Positions 15,282 to 21,873 of a DNA stretch of 38,209 nt are shown piece by piece. The notes under the pieces are model-generated. The model ran no database searches. It saw only the letters and a program-made list of their open reading frames with translations, and had not been told where the DNA came from. Made by a program: the position numbers and the translations under genes. The stretch's first letter is position 1. Every line of letters starts with the position of its first letter. The DNA lies in the IMG/VR virus record IMGVR_UViG_3300025759_000243, positions 1 through 38,209 of that record; one strand, written 5' to 3'. The stretch comes from a virus.

Positions 15282-15566
15282 TTAATCCTCTAATAAATCG
15301 TATGCTTCAATAAAAAAATCTTCGCCGCCTTGGTCATTTCTGCAACTTTCCCAACCAGCGTTTTTAGAATCAGCGATTGAATAAAAAGTAATTGAATCTA
15401 CTTTTGCTCCGGCAATATAATACCTATTCATATCTTCCGGCATATTAACTTCTACTGATAAATCAGTATTCTTACCAAATAAATAAGCGTCTTTGCCATT
15501 AACTTTTATTACTGTGAAATCTACTGGACAGCTATCTATCCACATATTGAAAATTCTGTTGCTCAT
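15282..15566 (-). CDS. Hypothetical protein in the replication block
   Basis: 94 residues beginning MSNRIFNMWIDSCPVDFTVI, mostly beta by appearance, with an acidic end (EAYDLLED) and three cysteines. GGAGGAAGT just before the ATG is a strong ribosome binding site. It overlaps the helicase-loader-like gene by four bases. No family recognised. Confidence 0.6.
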   Translation of the reverse strand: MSNRIFNMWIDSCPVDFTVIKVNGKDAYLFGKNTDLSVEVNMPEDMNRYYIAGAKVDSITFYSIADSKNAGWESCRNDQGGEDFFIEAYDLLED

Positions 15567-15997
15567 ACTTCCTCCTTAATATATAAAGCCTCTTTAGCAT
15601 AACGAACTGAAATATCTGGATACTTGCTAGGATTTGCAATAATTTTCCTTGCCCAGTCTTTCGGCTCAGGTTTTGGTTTTTGTGCAAACTCTTGTAAAAG
15701 TTTTTTAACACGCTCAGAAGATTTTTTATATTCTTCCTCTGATAATTTAGGTCTTGGTAAATAGGTAAACTCTTTTATTGAGCCAGCCCTACATAACTCA
15801 AGTATTGATGCTACATTCGGCATAATTTTGTATTTATCAACATACATATTAAAAGCATTTGATATTATGCTGAAGTCAAGATGTTGAAGTTTTAACCACC
15901 ATACTCTCATGGTATCTCTATCAGGTGATGGTTTGCCGTATAATGCCATAACTGTATCAAGCATATTTTTAAATTTAACTTTATCTTCATCTACCAT
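15563..15997 (-). CDS. Helicase-loader-like replication protein (G39P type)
   Basis: 144 residues. The N-terminal helical domain VKFKNMLDTVMALYGKPSPD, MRVWWLKLQHLDFSIISNAFN and YVDKYKIMPNVASILELC follows the G39P/loader pattern (helix, W-x-x-x-L, a conserved Pro before a short helix). Such proteins bring the host replicative helicase to the phage origin. A proline/lysine linker and a helical end complete it. It sits three genes downstream of the DUF1376 initiator-like protein, which supports a replication role. Confidence 0.65.
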   Translation of the reverse strand: MVDEDKVKFKNMLDTVMALYGKPSPDRDTMRVWWLKLQHLDFSIISNAFNMYVDKYKIMPNVASILELCRAGSIKEFTYLPRPKLSEEEYKKSSERVKKLLQEFAQKPKPEPKDWARKIIANPSKYPDISVRYAKEALYIKEEV

Positions 15998-16152
15998 TTT
16001 CTTGCCTCCAAAAAAAATTTATATAACTTGAATGCTCTTGCTGCTGTGTATGGAAAATTTTCTTCATTAATTTCAAAATCATCTTTCGCTCTAATAAATT
16101 TACAAGCTGCAAAAAATATATCCATATCTTCTATATATGTTAATTTTTTCAT
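15991..16152 (-). CDS. Small protein between initiator-like and loader-like genes
   Basis: 53 residues, beginning MKKLTYIEDMDIFFAACKF and ending KFFLEARKW. The ATG shares two bases with the upstream stop (TAATG) and the stop lies within the first codons of the loader-like gene, so it is tightly coupled to both. A helical, mixed-charge peptide; not recognised. Confidence 0.6.
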   Translation of the reverse strand: MKKLTYIEDMDIFFAACKFIRAKDDFEINEENFPYTAARAFKLYKFFLEARKW

Positions 16153-16775
16153 TAGAAATCCACCTTTTCTGGCTCATCAAGCCATCTATGTTGATTAATG
16201 TATGTGCTAGGATTTGGTATAAAACCTTTTTTCCATTGTGAAGAAACTTCTTGCCACTGAATCGCTTTTATGACAGAATCAATATCAGGTTTATTTTTTA
16301 ACCATGCTTTTCTAGCTGCTTCTTTACCGACCTTTTTTGGATACATAATCCAAAAGGCATCAAATTGAATATCATAATCTGGTTTATGGTTTTTGGTTAA
16401 TGGTTTATGGTTATTGGTTTGCATAGCGTCAGGTATGCGTTCGCATTCCGTCTGCTTACCCCATCTTATTTTTGCTGCTTTAGATGCCTTTTCAATTTTG
16501 CCTTGATATTCTTGAATCGTATCGTCGCAACGCTTGTGAACATAACCATCTTCAGCTTTAATAAAGAAATCCTGTAACACATTGGTAAGTGCAATTTTTT
16601 CCTCCTCAGTTTTAATTGATAAGTATCTATGTAGTTTATCTAAATCAAGAGTAATCGGTTCTTCATTTAAATAATATTGGTCTAATAGCTGACGATAAAC
16701 GCCATGCTCTAATAATGAAAGGTGAGCCGTATCCCTACGGTAATCACCTATATTATGAGTATAGTAATGCAACAT
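16152..16775 (-). CDS. DUF1376 replication-initiator-like protein
   Basis: 207 residues. The N-terminus MLHYYTHNIGDYRRDTAHLS with LLEHGVYRQLLDQYYLNEEPI is the DUF1376 signature (winged-helix, common in phage replication genes). Residues ~140-200 (FDAFWIMYPKKVGKEAARKAW and NPSTYINQHRWLDE) form a second domain often found at the C-terminus of phage O-like initiators. AGGGGGG lies a few bases before the ATG. It probably binds the origin and works with the downstream loader-like protein. Confidence 0.78.
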   Translation of the reverse strand: MLHYYTHNIGDYRRDTAHLSLLEHGVYRQLLDQYYLNEEPITLDLDKLHRYLSIKTEEEKIALTNVLQDFFIKAEDGYVHKRCDDTIQEYQGKIEKASKAAKIRWGKQTECERIPDAMQTNNHKPLTKNHKPDYDIQFDAFWIMYPKKVGKEAARKAWLKNKPDIDSVIKAIQWQEVSSQWKKGFIPNPSTYINQHRWLDEPEKVDF

Positions 16776-16784
16776 AACCCCCCT

Positions 16785-16916
16785 TTATTTTGAAAACTTT
16801 AATAATAACTCATTTATTTCTAACATTAAATAATCATAATTTTTATTAACTAATTCGATAGATTGATTTAATGAATAACCCTGAGCTTGATAAAATAATA
16901 TTAAAAATTGACGCAT
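16785..16916 (-). CDS. Small phage protein with strong ribosome site
   Basis: 43 residues starting MRQFLILFYQAQGYSLNQSIE. AAGGAGG precedes the ATG at 14 to 8 bases, a near-perfect site, and the upstream leader carries the motif shared with two plus-strand genes. It ends nine bases before the initiator-like gene. The peptide is helical and could be a small regulator (NLNQSIELVNKNYDYL-like helix); no family is known. Confidence 0.65.
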   Translation of the reverse strand: MRQFLILFYQAQGYSLNQSIELVNKNYDYLMLEINELLLKFSK

Positions 16917-16967
16917 GATAATCCTCCTTAATGTTAATCATGGAATCATGATGCCCGAATATTATAC
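16917..16967 (-). promoter_or_regulatory. Early promoter/leader A with shared motif
   Basis: Read on the minus strand: TATAAT (16962-16967), one base, then TTCGGGCATCAT (16949-16960), GATT, CATGATTAA and AAGGAGG before the ATG. The arrangement and sequence match the leader before 17437 on the other strand, with more than 70% identity. No good -35 is visible at 17 bases, so an activator may be needed. The -10 overlaps the stop of the VRR-NUC gene. Confidence 0.55.
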
Positions 16968-17318
16968 GATTGAAAAGTATTTTTTTATTTTATTTTTTGC
17001 ATCTTCAAAGCCATAACAAACTATCGCTTCATACCCTTGACTTCGAGCTATATCTAAAAACTTTTGTTGATTATCGCTGACTTTACCTTTAGCTGTTTTC
17101 ATCTCGATAAACAAGCCATGAAATGTTCCACGTGGAACCATCAAAAACATATCACTTACGCCTGATAATACTCCCTCTTTTTTTAATGTCATAGCAACTC
17201 TAATATGACGTAAACCGCCATTCGGTATAGCAAATAAACAATATTTTAACGTAGGGTATTGTTTTCTATACCAGTCAATAACTGCAACTTGCTCGTCATG
17301 CTCGGTTTTTCGGTTCAT
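16962..17318 (-). CDS. VRR-NUC domain nuclease
   Basis: 118 residues. PNGG (32-35), a D in SGVSD (56), and E72-x-K74 in LFIEMKTAKGK with SDNQQ after it make up the PD-(D/E)xK core of VRR-NUC proteins. Related phage enzymes cut branched or junction DNA and are often near replication genes. It is the first minus-strand gene after the divergent region at 17319-17436. The ribosome site is weak. Confidence 0.82.
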   Translation of the reverse strand: MNRKTEHDEQVAVIDWYRKQYPTLKYCLFAIPNGGLRHIRVAMTLKKEGVLSGVSDMFLMVPRGTFHGLFIEMKTAKGKVSDNQQKFLDIARSQGYEAIVCYGFEDAKNKIKKYFSIV

Positions 17319-17436
17319 TTGTAAAATTTATCAATAACGTATATTTGATTTGAAAAAAAAATGTATCAAAATGAGATATTACCATAAATTTCAGGCATCA
17401 TGATTTTATGGTTAATTTATATAAGGAGGTTTAATC
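17319..17436. promoter_or_regulatory. Divergent early regulatory region with leader B
   Basis: This AT-rich gap separates the minus-strand replication block from the plus-strand early block. On the plus strand CATAAA (17383-17388), one base, TTCAGGCATCAT (17390-17401), TTATGGTTAA and AAGGAGG precede the gene at 17437, matching leader A. A perfect 8-base inverted repeat, ACCATAAA (17381-17388) and TTTATGGT (17405-17412), encloses the motif. A second symmetric pair, TTGAT and ATCAA, flanks an A-tract near 17345-17369. Promoter strength cannot be judged by eye. Confidence 0.5.
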
Positions 17437-17622
17437 ATGTTTCATTCAAATTTAACTTTAATTTTTACTGATACTGTTCGTCATTTATATACGTTCGAGG
17501 GTTATTACCCAAAAACTGATACTGTCAAAATCTGGCATGAGCATGCCGATACTGAAGCTAAAGCTCGTGCTAATGCTCGTCAAACTTATAAAGCATTTTT
17601 TTCAATTTACGGAGACAAATAA
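17437..17622 (+). CDS. Small early protein of unknown function
   Basis: 61 residues beginning MFHSNLTLIFTDTVRHLYTF, with a helical ADTEAKARANARQTYKAFF end. AAGGAGG lies eight bases before the ATG. It is the first gene of the plus-strand block and its stop overlaps the next start (TAATG). Not recognised. Confidence 0.65.
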   Translation: MFHSNLTLIFTDTVRHLYTFEGYYPKTDTVKIWHEHADTEAKARANARQTYKAFFSIYGDK

Positions 17623-17864
17623 TGAGAACAGATTACTATCAATGCATGCTTGTTGGTGAAAAAAACGATGGCGGTCAATGGACTGAAAGAACTGCTTACG
17701 TTGTTTTTAAAAATATGGCTAGAGCAAGAAAATTTATTGAAAAAAATTACGAAAGCAAACATTACAATTTAAGCGGCTTAAAAAAATCAACAGAAGATTG
17801 GGCGAAATTTCTTGTTGGATTAACCGAGTCAGAAATAATTTTTTTAAATGAGGAGATAAAGTAA
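17622..17864 (+). CDS. Small early protein of unknown function
   Basis: 80 residues: MRTDYYQCMLVGEKNDGGQW, then RTAYVVFKNMARARKFIEKNY. A beta strand with a helical segment (VFKNMARARKFIEKNYES) suggests a compact fold. ATG overlaps the previous stop by one base, the stop overlaps the next ATG. No family recognised. Confidence 0.65.
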   Translation: MRTDYYQCMLVGEKNDGGQWTERTAYVVFKNMARARKFIEKNYESKHYNLSGLKKSTEDWAKFLVGLTESEIIFLNEEIK

Positions 17865-18121
17865 TGGAATTTGAAACTTTTATTTATACTGATGACAAAT
17901 ACAGGGGGGAAGTAGAAACCCCTGTATATGTTACTTGCGATATTATTTATGAAGCTGATGGGTATGCTACTGGCGATAGTCCTGCCCACATTGAAGTTAA
18001 AAATTTAAAAATTACGCAAGGTAGCGAAGATATTACTAAAAATATTTACCAATCAGATTTAGATGATATTGAAGATGAAGCTATCGAACGTTATAACGAA
18101 GAAAGGTTTAATCATGAGTAA
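17864..18121 (+). CDS. Small acidic early protein
   Basis: 85 residues, MEFETFIYTDDKYRGEVETPV at the start, then VTCDIIYEADGYATGDSPAH and an acidic helical tail (DLDDIEDEAIERYNEERF). Small acidic early proteins in phages often bind host proteins or mimic DNA, but here only the charge is seen. It overlaps the next gene by eight bases. Confidence 0.6.
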   Translation: MEFETFIYTDDKYRGEVETPVYVTCDIIYEADGYATGDSPAHIEVKNLKITQGSEDITKNIYQSDLDDIEDEAIERYNEERFNHE

Positions 18122-18452
18122 AATTATATTTGACTTACCAAACATGGACGACCCTGAATGGGCAGAAGCAATAGAAAAAGAAATAGAAAAAGCAGAAATG
18201 GATTTAGAAAGCAGAACTCAATCAGGACATCCTGATAGACCTTTGCCTTTTGATTGTTCTATTTGGGATACTGAACCTGTTGAAGTAAACAATAAATTCG
18301 GTTATGGCTCTTGCGTGTTAGAGCCTGATGCTGTTGCAGTTTATGATTGTATTCAAGGTGCTGAAATGACAGGAAACTATGAAATGATGGAGCAAGGTCT
18401 TGCATGGTTTCGTAAACATTTCCCCAAAGAATATATGATTTTACTAGATTAA
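18114..18452 (+). CDS. Conserved hypothetical early protein
   Basis: 112 residues from the ATG at 18114, starting MSKIIFDLPNMDDPEWAEAIE, with a charged helix (EKEIEKAEMDLESR) and a later helical MTGNYEMMEQGLAWFRKHF. AAAGG lies upstream of that ATG; a longer frame would begin at 18063 inside the previous gene without a site. Not recognised. Confidence 0.6.
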   Translation: MSKIIFDLPNMDDPEWAEAIEKEIEKAEMDLESRTQSGHPDRPLPFDCSIWDTEPVEVNNKFGYGSCVLEPDAVAVYDCIQGAEMTGNYEMMEQGLAWFRKHFPKEYMILLD

Positions 18453-18485
18453 TTTTTCGGGTATCATTCAATTATAGGGGGTGTT
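18453..18485 (+). promoter_or_regulatory. Leader C with shared motif
   Basis: TTCGGGTATCAT (18456-18467) follows the -10-like TTAATT (18449-18454) by one base and is followed by CAATT and AGGGGG before the ATG at 18486. It matches the core of leaders A and B (WTTCRGGYATCAT), although less extended. The -10 is weak. Confidence 0.4.
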
Positions 18486-19034
18486 ATGAATATATTTTAT
18501 TTACATAAAGAAACAAAAAAATGTGCAGAAATGCACCTTGATAAACACTGTGTCAAAATGATTCTTGAATATGCACAGTTATTATCTACTGCTCACCGAG
18601 TTCTTGACGGAACTCTTGTTAATCAAGTCGTTAATGGTCGTAAGAAAAAACGTTACGTTCTTAATAACCATCATAACGACGTAATCTATCAAGCTACACA
18701 TATCAATCACCCATCAGCTGTTTGGGTTCGTCAATCTCGTGAAAATTATCGTTGGCTATATGATTTATGGATTGATTTAATACGTGAATATAATTATCGT
18801 TATCTTAAAGAACACGCTTGTATGAAACTCATGTGGTCTTTAATATATACGCCTAAAAATATACCTGATGGTAAGTTTACCGAGCCACCATGTGCTATGC
18901 CTGATGATTGCAAAATTACTAATAGTTCTATTGACAATTATCGTGAGTATTATCGAGTTCATAAAAATAACATGGCAAAATGGACAAAAAGAAATGTTCC
19001 ATCATGGTATTTACTTTCGTCAAAAATTCATTGA
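18486..19034 (+). CDS. Conserved phage protein (KxxxMHLDKHCVKMxLE family)
   Basis: 182 residues: MNIFYLHKETKKCAEMHLDK, then HCVKMILEYAQLLSTAHRVLDG, HINHPSAVWVRQSRENYRWLYDL and EYNYRYLKEHACMKL. This signature occurs in many T4-like and pelagic phages. Invariant His/Lys residues suggest an enzyme, and some databases suggest links to pyrimidine-dimer-type glycosylases, but I am not sure of this. GGGGG is the ribosome site. Confidence 0.6.
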   Translation: MNIFYLHKETKKCAEMHLDKHCVKMILEYAQLLSTAHRVLDGTLVNQVVNGRKKKRYVLNNHHNDVIYQATHINHPSAVWVRQSRENYRWLYDLWIDLIREYNYRYLKEHACMKLMWSLIYTPKNIPDGKFTEPPCAMPDDCKITNSSIDNYREYYRVHKNNMAKWTKRNVPSWYLLSSKIH

Positions 19035-19057
19035 TAATGATTACAAGGAGGATTCAA

Positions 19058-19177
19058 ATGAAAGAATATAATCACTGGAAAGAATCAGAAAAATATAAAG
19101 AACGCAAAGCTGCCGAAGATAGAGCCGTGTTCTGGACAATCGCTTTAGGAGGGTTCGTTTTATTATGGATAATCTAA
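19058..19177 (+). CDS. Small membrane peptide
   Basis: 39 residues, a charged N-terminal half (MKEYNHWKESEKYKERKAAED) and a C-terminal membrane helix (AVFWTIALGGFVLLWII). CAAGGAGG lies before the ATG. It would be a C-tail-anchored inner-membrane peptide. It overlaps the annealase gene by 13 bases; a link to recombination is not implied. Confidence 0.6.
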   Translation: MKEYNHWKESEKYKERKAAEDRAVFWTIALGGFVLLWII

Positions 19178-19659
19178 CTTATAAAAATACACCCTATGTT
19201 CATTTGAGCGACATTCAAGCAGACAATGATGCCGCTCTTGCAAAAATTCAACAAGAGGAACAACAGATGAAAGAAAATAAAGTTAAAACTGTTACACCTA
19301 AGCTAAATAGCATAAAAATTGGCAAAGGTAATAAAGAGTATGTAGAAGTTCATGAGCGAATTAGAGGATTTAGAGAAATGTATCCTACAGGCTCTATTAT
19401 GACTGAAATATTAACTCATCAAGATGGCGTAGTTTTATTTAAAGCAGTTGTTGTAGTTGATGGTCAAATTGTAGCAACTGGTCATGCTTACGAAAAAGAG
19501 GGTTCAACGTTCATCAACAAAACCTCCTATGTTGAGAACTGCGAGACGAGTGCTATCGGTAGGGCACTCGGTGCTTTTGGCATTGGTATAGACACTTCAG
19601 TAGCGAGTGCTGAAGAAGTCGCCAATGCTATTAAGCAACAGGGACAAGACCCATTCTAA
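19165..19659 (+). CDS. Single-strand annealing protein, ERF/Rad52-like
   Basis: 164 residues. Core: KEYVEVHERIRGFREMYP, TGSIMTEIL, LFKAVVVVDGQIVATGHAYEKEG and NKTSYVENCETSAIGRALGAFGIG (~117-140). The ENCETSAIGRALG(x)xGIG motif is a hallmark of phage ERF/Sak-type annealases. It would coat resected single strands made by the YqaJ exonuclease gene that follows with a one-base overlap. Confidence 0.78.
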   Translation: MDNLTYKNTPYVHLSDIQADNDAALAKIQQEEQQMKENKVKTVTPKLNSIKIGKGNKEYVEVHERIRGFREMYPTGSIMTEILTHQDGVVLFKAVVVVDGQIVATGHAYEKEGSTFINKTSYVENCETSAIGRALGAFGIGIDTSVASAEEVANAIKQQGQDPF

Positions 19660-20264
19660 TGGAACAACTCTCTCAAGAATGGTTTGAAGCTCGGCTCGGC
19701 AAAGTTACAGCCAGTCGAGTTTCAGATGTCCTTGCTACTAGAAAAGGTCAAGAATCAACAGTCAGAGCAAAATATAAATTACAACTCGCAACAGAACGCC
19801 TGACAAATAAAAAAACAGATACATATATGAATCAAGCTATGCAAGATGGTATAGAGCGTGAACCAATGGCTCGTGAAATATATGAGAAACTCAAAGATGT
19901 TACAGTAGAAGAAGTAGGGTTTGTTCAACACCCTGCAATAGAGCGTGCAGGAGCAAGTCCTGATGGTCTAGTAGGTGATGATGGCATTATTGAAATAAAA
20001 TGCCCAATAGAAACTACTCATACAACGAATTTATTAGAAAGAAAGTTGCCCTCAAAATATAAGCCTCAAGTGCAGTTTCAGCTTTCCACAACGGGCAGAA
20101 AATGGTGTGACTTCATTTCATATAACCCAAATTTTGAACCAAGACTTCAGTTAATGGTTGTCCGTGTTGAGAGGGACGATGAGTATATTGAGATGTTAAA
20201 GTTTGAAATATTAAAGTTCTTAGCAGAAGTAGAACTAATGATTAATCAATTAAAGGAAATATAA
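19659..20264 (+). CDS. YqaJ/lambda-exonuclease family nuclease
   Basis: 201 residues. EWFEARLGKVTASRVSDVLAT (7-27) is the substrate-loading segment, GIEREPMAREIYE the catalytic helix, and GASPDGLVGDDGIIEIKCP holds D102 and E112-x-K114 of the PD-(D/E)xK core. Such enzymes resect double-stranded ends processively 5'-3'. With the annealase before it, it forms a Red-like recombination pair. Confidence 0.88.
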   Translation: MEQLSQEWFEARLGKVTASRVSDVLATRKGQESTVRAKYKLQLATERLTNKKTDTYMNQAMQDGIEREPMAREIYEKLKDVTVEEVGFVQHPAIERAGASPDGLVGDDGIIEIKCPIETTHTTNLLERKLPSKYKPQVQFQLSTTGRKWCDFISYNPNFEPRLQLMVVRVERDDEYIEMLKFEILKFLAEVELMINQLKEI

Positions 20265-20546
20265 ATGGCACAAGATAAAGAGTTTGTTAATGGTTTAAAT
20301 ATAAAGCCGCCGAGAGACAATGCTCCTGACTTTGTAAAAGGCTCAGGCAGTATTAATAAACAACGTATGATTGAGTTTTTAAATTCAAAACAAGACGAAT
20401 GGATTAACTTCAACGTATTAGAAAGCAAGAATGGTAATGGTTGGTATGCTGAAGTTGATAATTGGAAACCTGATTCTAGCAAAGCTGCGGCTCCGGCTGT
20501 TGAGGGTGCGGATATTAATGATTTGGAGTCGGATATACCTTGGTAG
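20265..20546 (+). CDS. Small SSB-like protein
   Basis: 93 residues, MAQDKEFVNGLNIKPPRDNAP, a central QDEWINFNVLESKNGNGWYAEVDNW segment that looks like an OB-fold half, and a disordered acidic end finishing ESDIPW. That tail resembles the DDDIPF tip used by SSB to bind repair partners. It starts right after the exonuclease stop. A single-strand-binding partner in the recombination module is likely but unproven. Confidence 0.55.
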   Translation: MAQDKEFVNGLNIKPPRDNAPDFVKGSGSINKQRMIEFLNSKQDEWINFNVLESKNGNGWYAEVDNWKPDSSKAAAPAVEGADINDLESDIPW

Positions 20547-20556
20547 GTGTATCCGA
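20529..20556. terminator. Hairpin between convergent SSB-like and pqqA-like genes
   Basis: TCGGATATACCT (20529-20540) pairs with AGGTGTATCCGA (20545-20556), leaving a four-base loop TGGT. One pair is G-U. The SSB-like stop TAG lies in the loop. The stem is strong, but neither side is followed by a U-tract, so Rho-independent termination is only possible. It separates plus-strand SSB-like mRNA from minus-strand pqqA-like mRNA. Confidence 0.6.
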
Positions 20557-20568
20557 ATCCTTATGAAA

Positions 20569-20640
20569 TTACTTATTGCATACGTACATAGTAACTTCAA
20601 AACCAAATCTCATTTCTGTTGCAGCTGGTGTTGTCCACAT
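20569..20640 (-). CDS. pqqA: PqqA-like precursor peptide of pyrroloquinoline quinone
   Basis: A 23-codon gene, the exact length of Klebsiella-type PqqA. It begins MWTTP and contains RFGFEVTMYV, with E15 and Y19, the two residues that PqqE joins and from which PQQ is built, in the conserved E-x-x-x-Y spacing. AAGGGGA lies seven bases before the ATG and a promoter-like pair lies at 20674-20701. It is the only minus-strand gene inside the plus-strand block. No pqqB-F gene is in the window, so host enzymes would process it. PQQ is the cofactor of methanol and other dehydrogenases. I know of no other match for this pattern. Confidence 0.88.
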   Translation of the reverse strand: MWTTPAATEMRFGFEVTMYVCNK

Positions 20641-20673
20641 AATGAATCCCCTTTCTTTTAGATTTCATGTGTA

Positions 20674-20701
20674 ATTATACTCTCGCTGCAATAAATGACA
20701 C
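20674..20701 (-). promoter_or_regulatory. Promoter of the pqqA-like gene
   Basis: On the minus strand GTGTCA (20696-20701, 4 of 6 to consensus), 16 bases, TATAAT (20674-20679, perfect). The predicted start is about 25-30 bases before the ATG. On the plus strand the same area gives TATACT for the next gene, so the two promoters may overlap. It lets pqqA-like be read apart from the phage operons. Confidence 0.6.
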
Positions 20702-20719
20702 ACAAGGAGAATTTATAAA

Positions 20720-20947
20720 ATGCTACGTAAAATAATGAATTATATGATAGGATTTATTATGTTATTTTTGGTATGTGGTATTATTGCTCAATACTATATA
20801 TCACAACCAACTGAACCAGAAGAATTAATTTGCCATAAAGGTAGATTATTGGCACGGGTCGGTGATGATGGAACTGTATATACGAAAGTAAAAGAGTTCA
20901 CCTGTGATTATCAAAAAGGTATGTTAATTATAGAGGAAGAAAAATGA
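20720..20947 (+). CDS. Small single-pass membrane protein
   Basis: 75 residues. MLRKIMNYMIGFIMLFLVCGI forms a membrane anchor (residues ~5-27), followed by a periplasmic or cytosolic beta-type tail (EELICHKGRLLARVGDDG, FTCDYQKGMLII). AAGGAG lies upstream of the ATG. It overlaps the DUF3310 gene by four bases. Unknown function. Confidence 0.6.
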   Translation: MLRKIMNYMIGFIMLFLVCGIIAQYYISQPTEPEELICHKGRLLARVGDDGTVYTKVKEFTCDYQKGMLIIEEEK

Positions 20948-21252
20948 TTGAGGAAACTACAAAATATCCCAGTTATTATGTAATTAGAGATGGGTATGAG
21001 CTACAAGACTTGCTTGATGATTGCATTAATCATCTCTGTGGAACAGAAGCTGTTAACCATGGCAGTATACTTAAATATGCAGTTCGTTATGGTAGAAAAG
21101 ACCCAAGCATTGATGGAAAAATTGAAACGTATAAAAAAATAATTACTTTTGCAACTGAAAATATTAAGAAGTTGGAAAAAGAAAAGAAAAAAGAAATGTC
21201 ATCACCTGTAACTGATGAGTGGATTGAAGACCCACTTCATGACGAGGATTAA
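20944..21252 (+). CDS. DUF3310 protein
   Basis: 102 residues. YPSYYVIRDGYELQDLLDDCI with NHGSILKYAVRYGRKDPS and a helical DGKIETYKKIITFATENIKKL is the DUF3310 pattern found in many phages, at times fused to nucleotide kinases. The function is unresolved. It ends in a Lys/Glu stretch and overlaps the zinc-finger gene by 14 bases. Confidence 0.75.
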   Translation: MIEETTKYPSYYVIRDGYELQDLLDDCINHLCGTEAVNHGSILKYAVRYGRKDPSIDGKIETYKKIITFATENIKKLEKEKKKEMSSPVTDEWIEDPLHDED

Positions 21253-21382
21253 AACTTTCGGTCAGGTGTGCCACAAATGTAAACAGCCTGCAAACACATA
21301 TGACAAGAAAAAATGGTGGTGTGGTCGAGACTTGTCAGCAAACGGAATATGTAAAAATGATAACAAAAAGAATAGCGATTGA
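21239..21382 (+). CDS. Zinc-ribbon-like small protein
   Basis: 47 residues, MTRIKTFGQVCHKCKQPANTY then WWCGRDLSANGIC and a Lys/Asn end. Two cysteine pairs (CHKC and C-x9-C) suggest a zinc knuckle, as in small phage RNA or DNA binders. It overlaps DUF3310 upstream and the next gene by 26 bases. The ribosome site is only moderate. Confidence 0.6.
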   Translation: MTRIKTFGQVCHKCKQPANTYDKKKWWCGRDLSANGICKNDNKKNSD

Positions 21383-21533
21383 GGGTGAGTGGTTTACTAT
21401 TCAATTTTTTAAAGAAGAAAATAATATTAGAGTTGAAATATTCAGCGAAATAAAAAATAAATTTTATAAGATGTATCCGGATAACAAAATAGGAGGTTTA
21501 AATGACACAGGGAATGAGAAATCCGAAAGCTGA
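21357..21533 (+). CDS. Small hypothetical protein
   Basis: 58 residues from the ATG at 21357: MITKRIAIEGEWFTIQFFKE, then VEIFSEIKNKFYKMYPD. It is beta-rich with a charged tail. GGAATATG precedes the ATG, while earlier starts in the same frame lie inside the zinc-ribbon gene. It overlaps the next gene by 32 bases. Not recognised. Confidence 0.5.
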   Translation: MITKRIAIEGEWFTIQFFKEENNIRVEIFSEIKNKFYKMYPDNKIGGLNDTGNEKSES

Positions 21534-21873
21534 GCACGTTGACTTTGGTTTTTTAGAAGGAGTAATTAAACAAAAACCAAACATATTACCAGTGAATGTT
21601 GATATGCTTTATGAATTAAATGAACATTTTCTTATAGCAGAATGGAAACATTCAAATGAAGAAATATCTCTTGGGCAAAAAATAGCATTAAAAGCATTAT
21701 CTAAACAGCCTAAATTTATGGTATTAATTATTTATGGTATGTCTAATGAGAGTGGTGCAATAGTAGATAAAGTATATAAAGTGCAAGAAGATAAACTAAA
21801 ACTAATAGGAAATGGTATAAATGATTTAAAATCTTTGATACAAAAGTGGGCTGATTACGCTCAATCGTCATAA
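21502..21873 (+). CDS. Putative PD-(D/E)xK-type nuclease
   Basis: 123 residues. PVNVDMLYELNEHFLIAEWKHSNEEISLGQKIAL carries a D (in NVDM), then E-x-K (AEWK) and a Q in ISLGQ, the order of a restriction-endonuclease-like core. It ends VYKVQEDKLKLIGNG and a helix. AGGAGGTTTAA gives a strong start. Last gene of the plus block, overlapping the convergent minus-strand gene by 13 bases. Activity is inferred from the motif only. Confidence 0.55.
   Translation: MTQGMRNPKAEHVDFGFLEGVIKQKPNILPVNVDMLYELNEHFLIAEWKHSNEEISLGQKIALKALSKQPKFMVLIIYGMSNESGAIVDKVYKVQEDKLKLIGNGINDLKSLIQKWADYAQSS

Noticed and set aside
20569-20640. pqqA as a piece of host chromosome in a chimeric assembly
   Set aside because: It is flanked closely by phage genes on both sides and no other pqq gene or host sequence is present.
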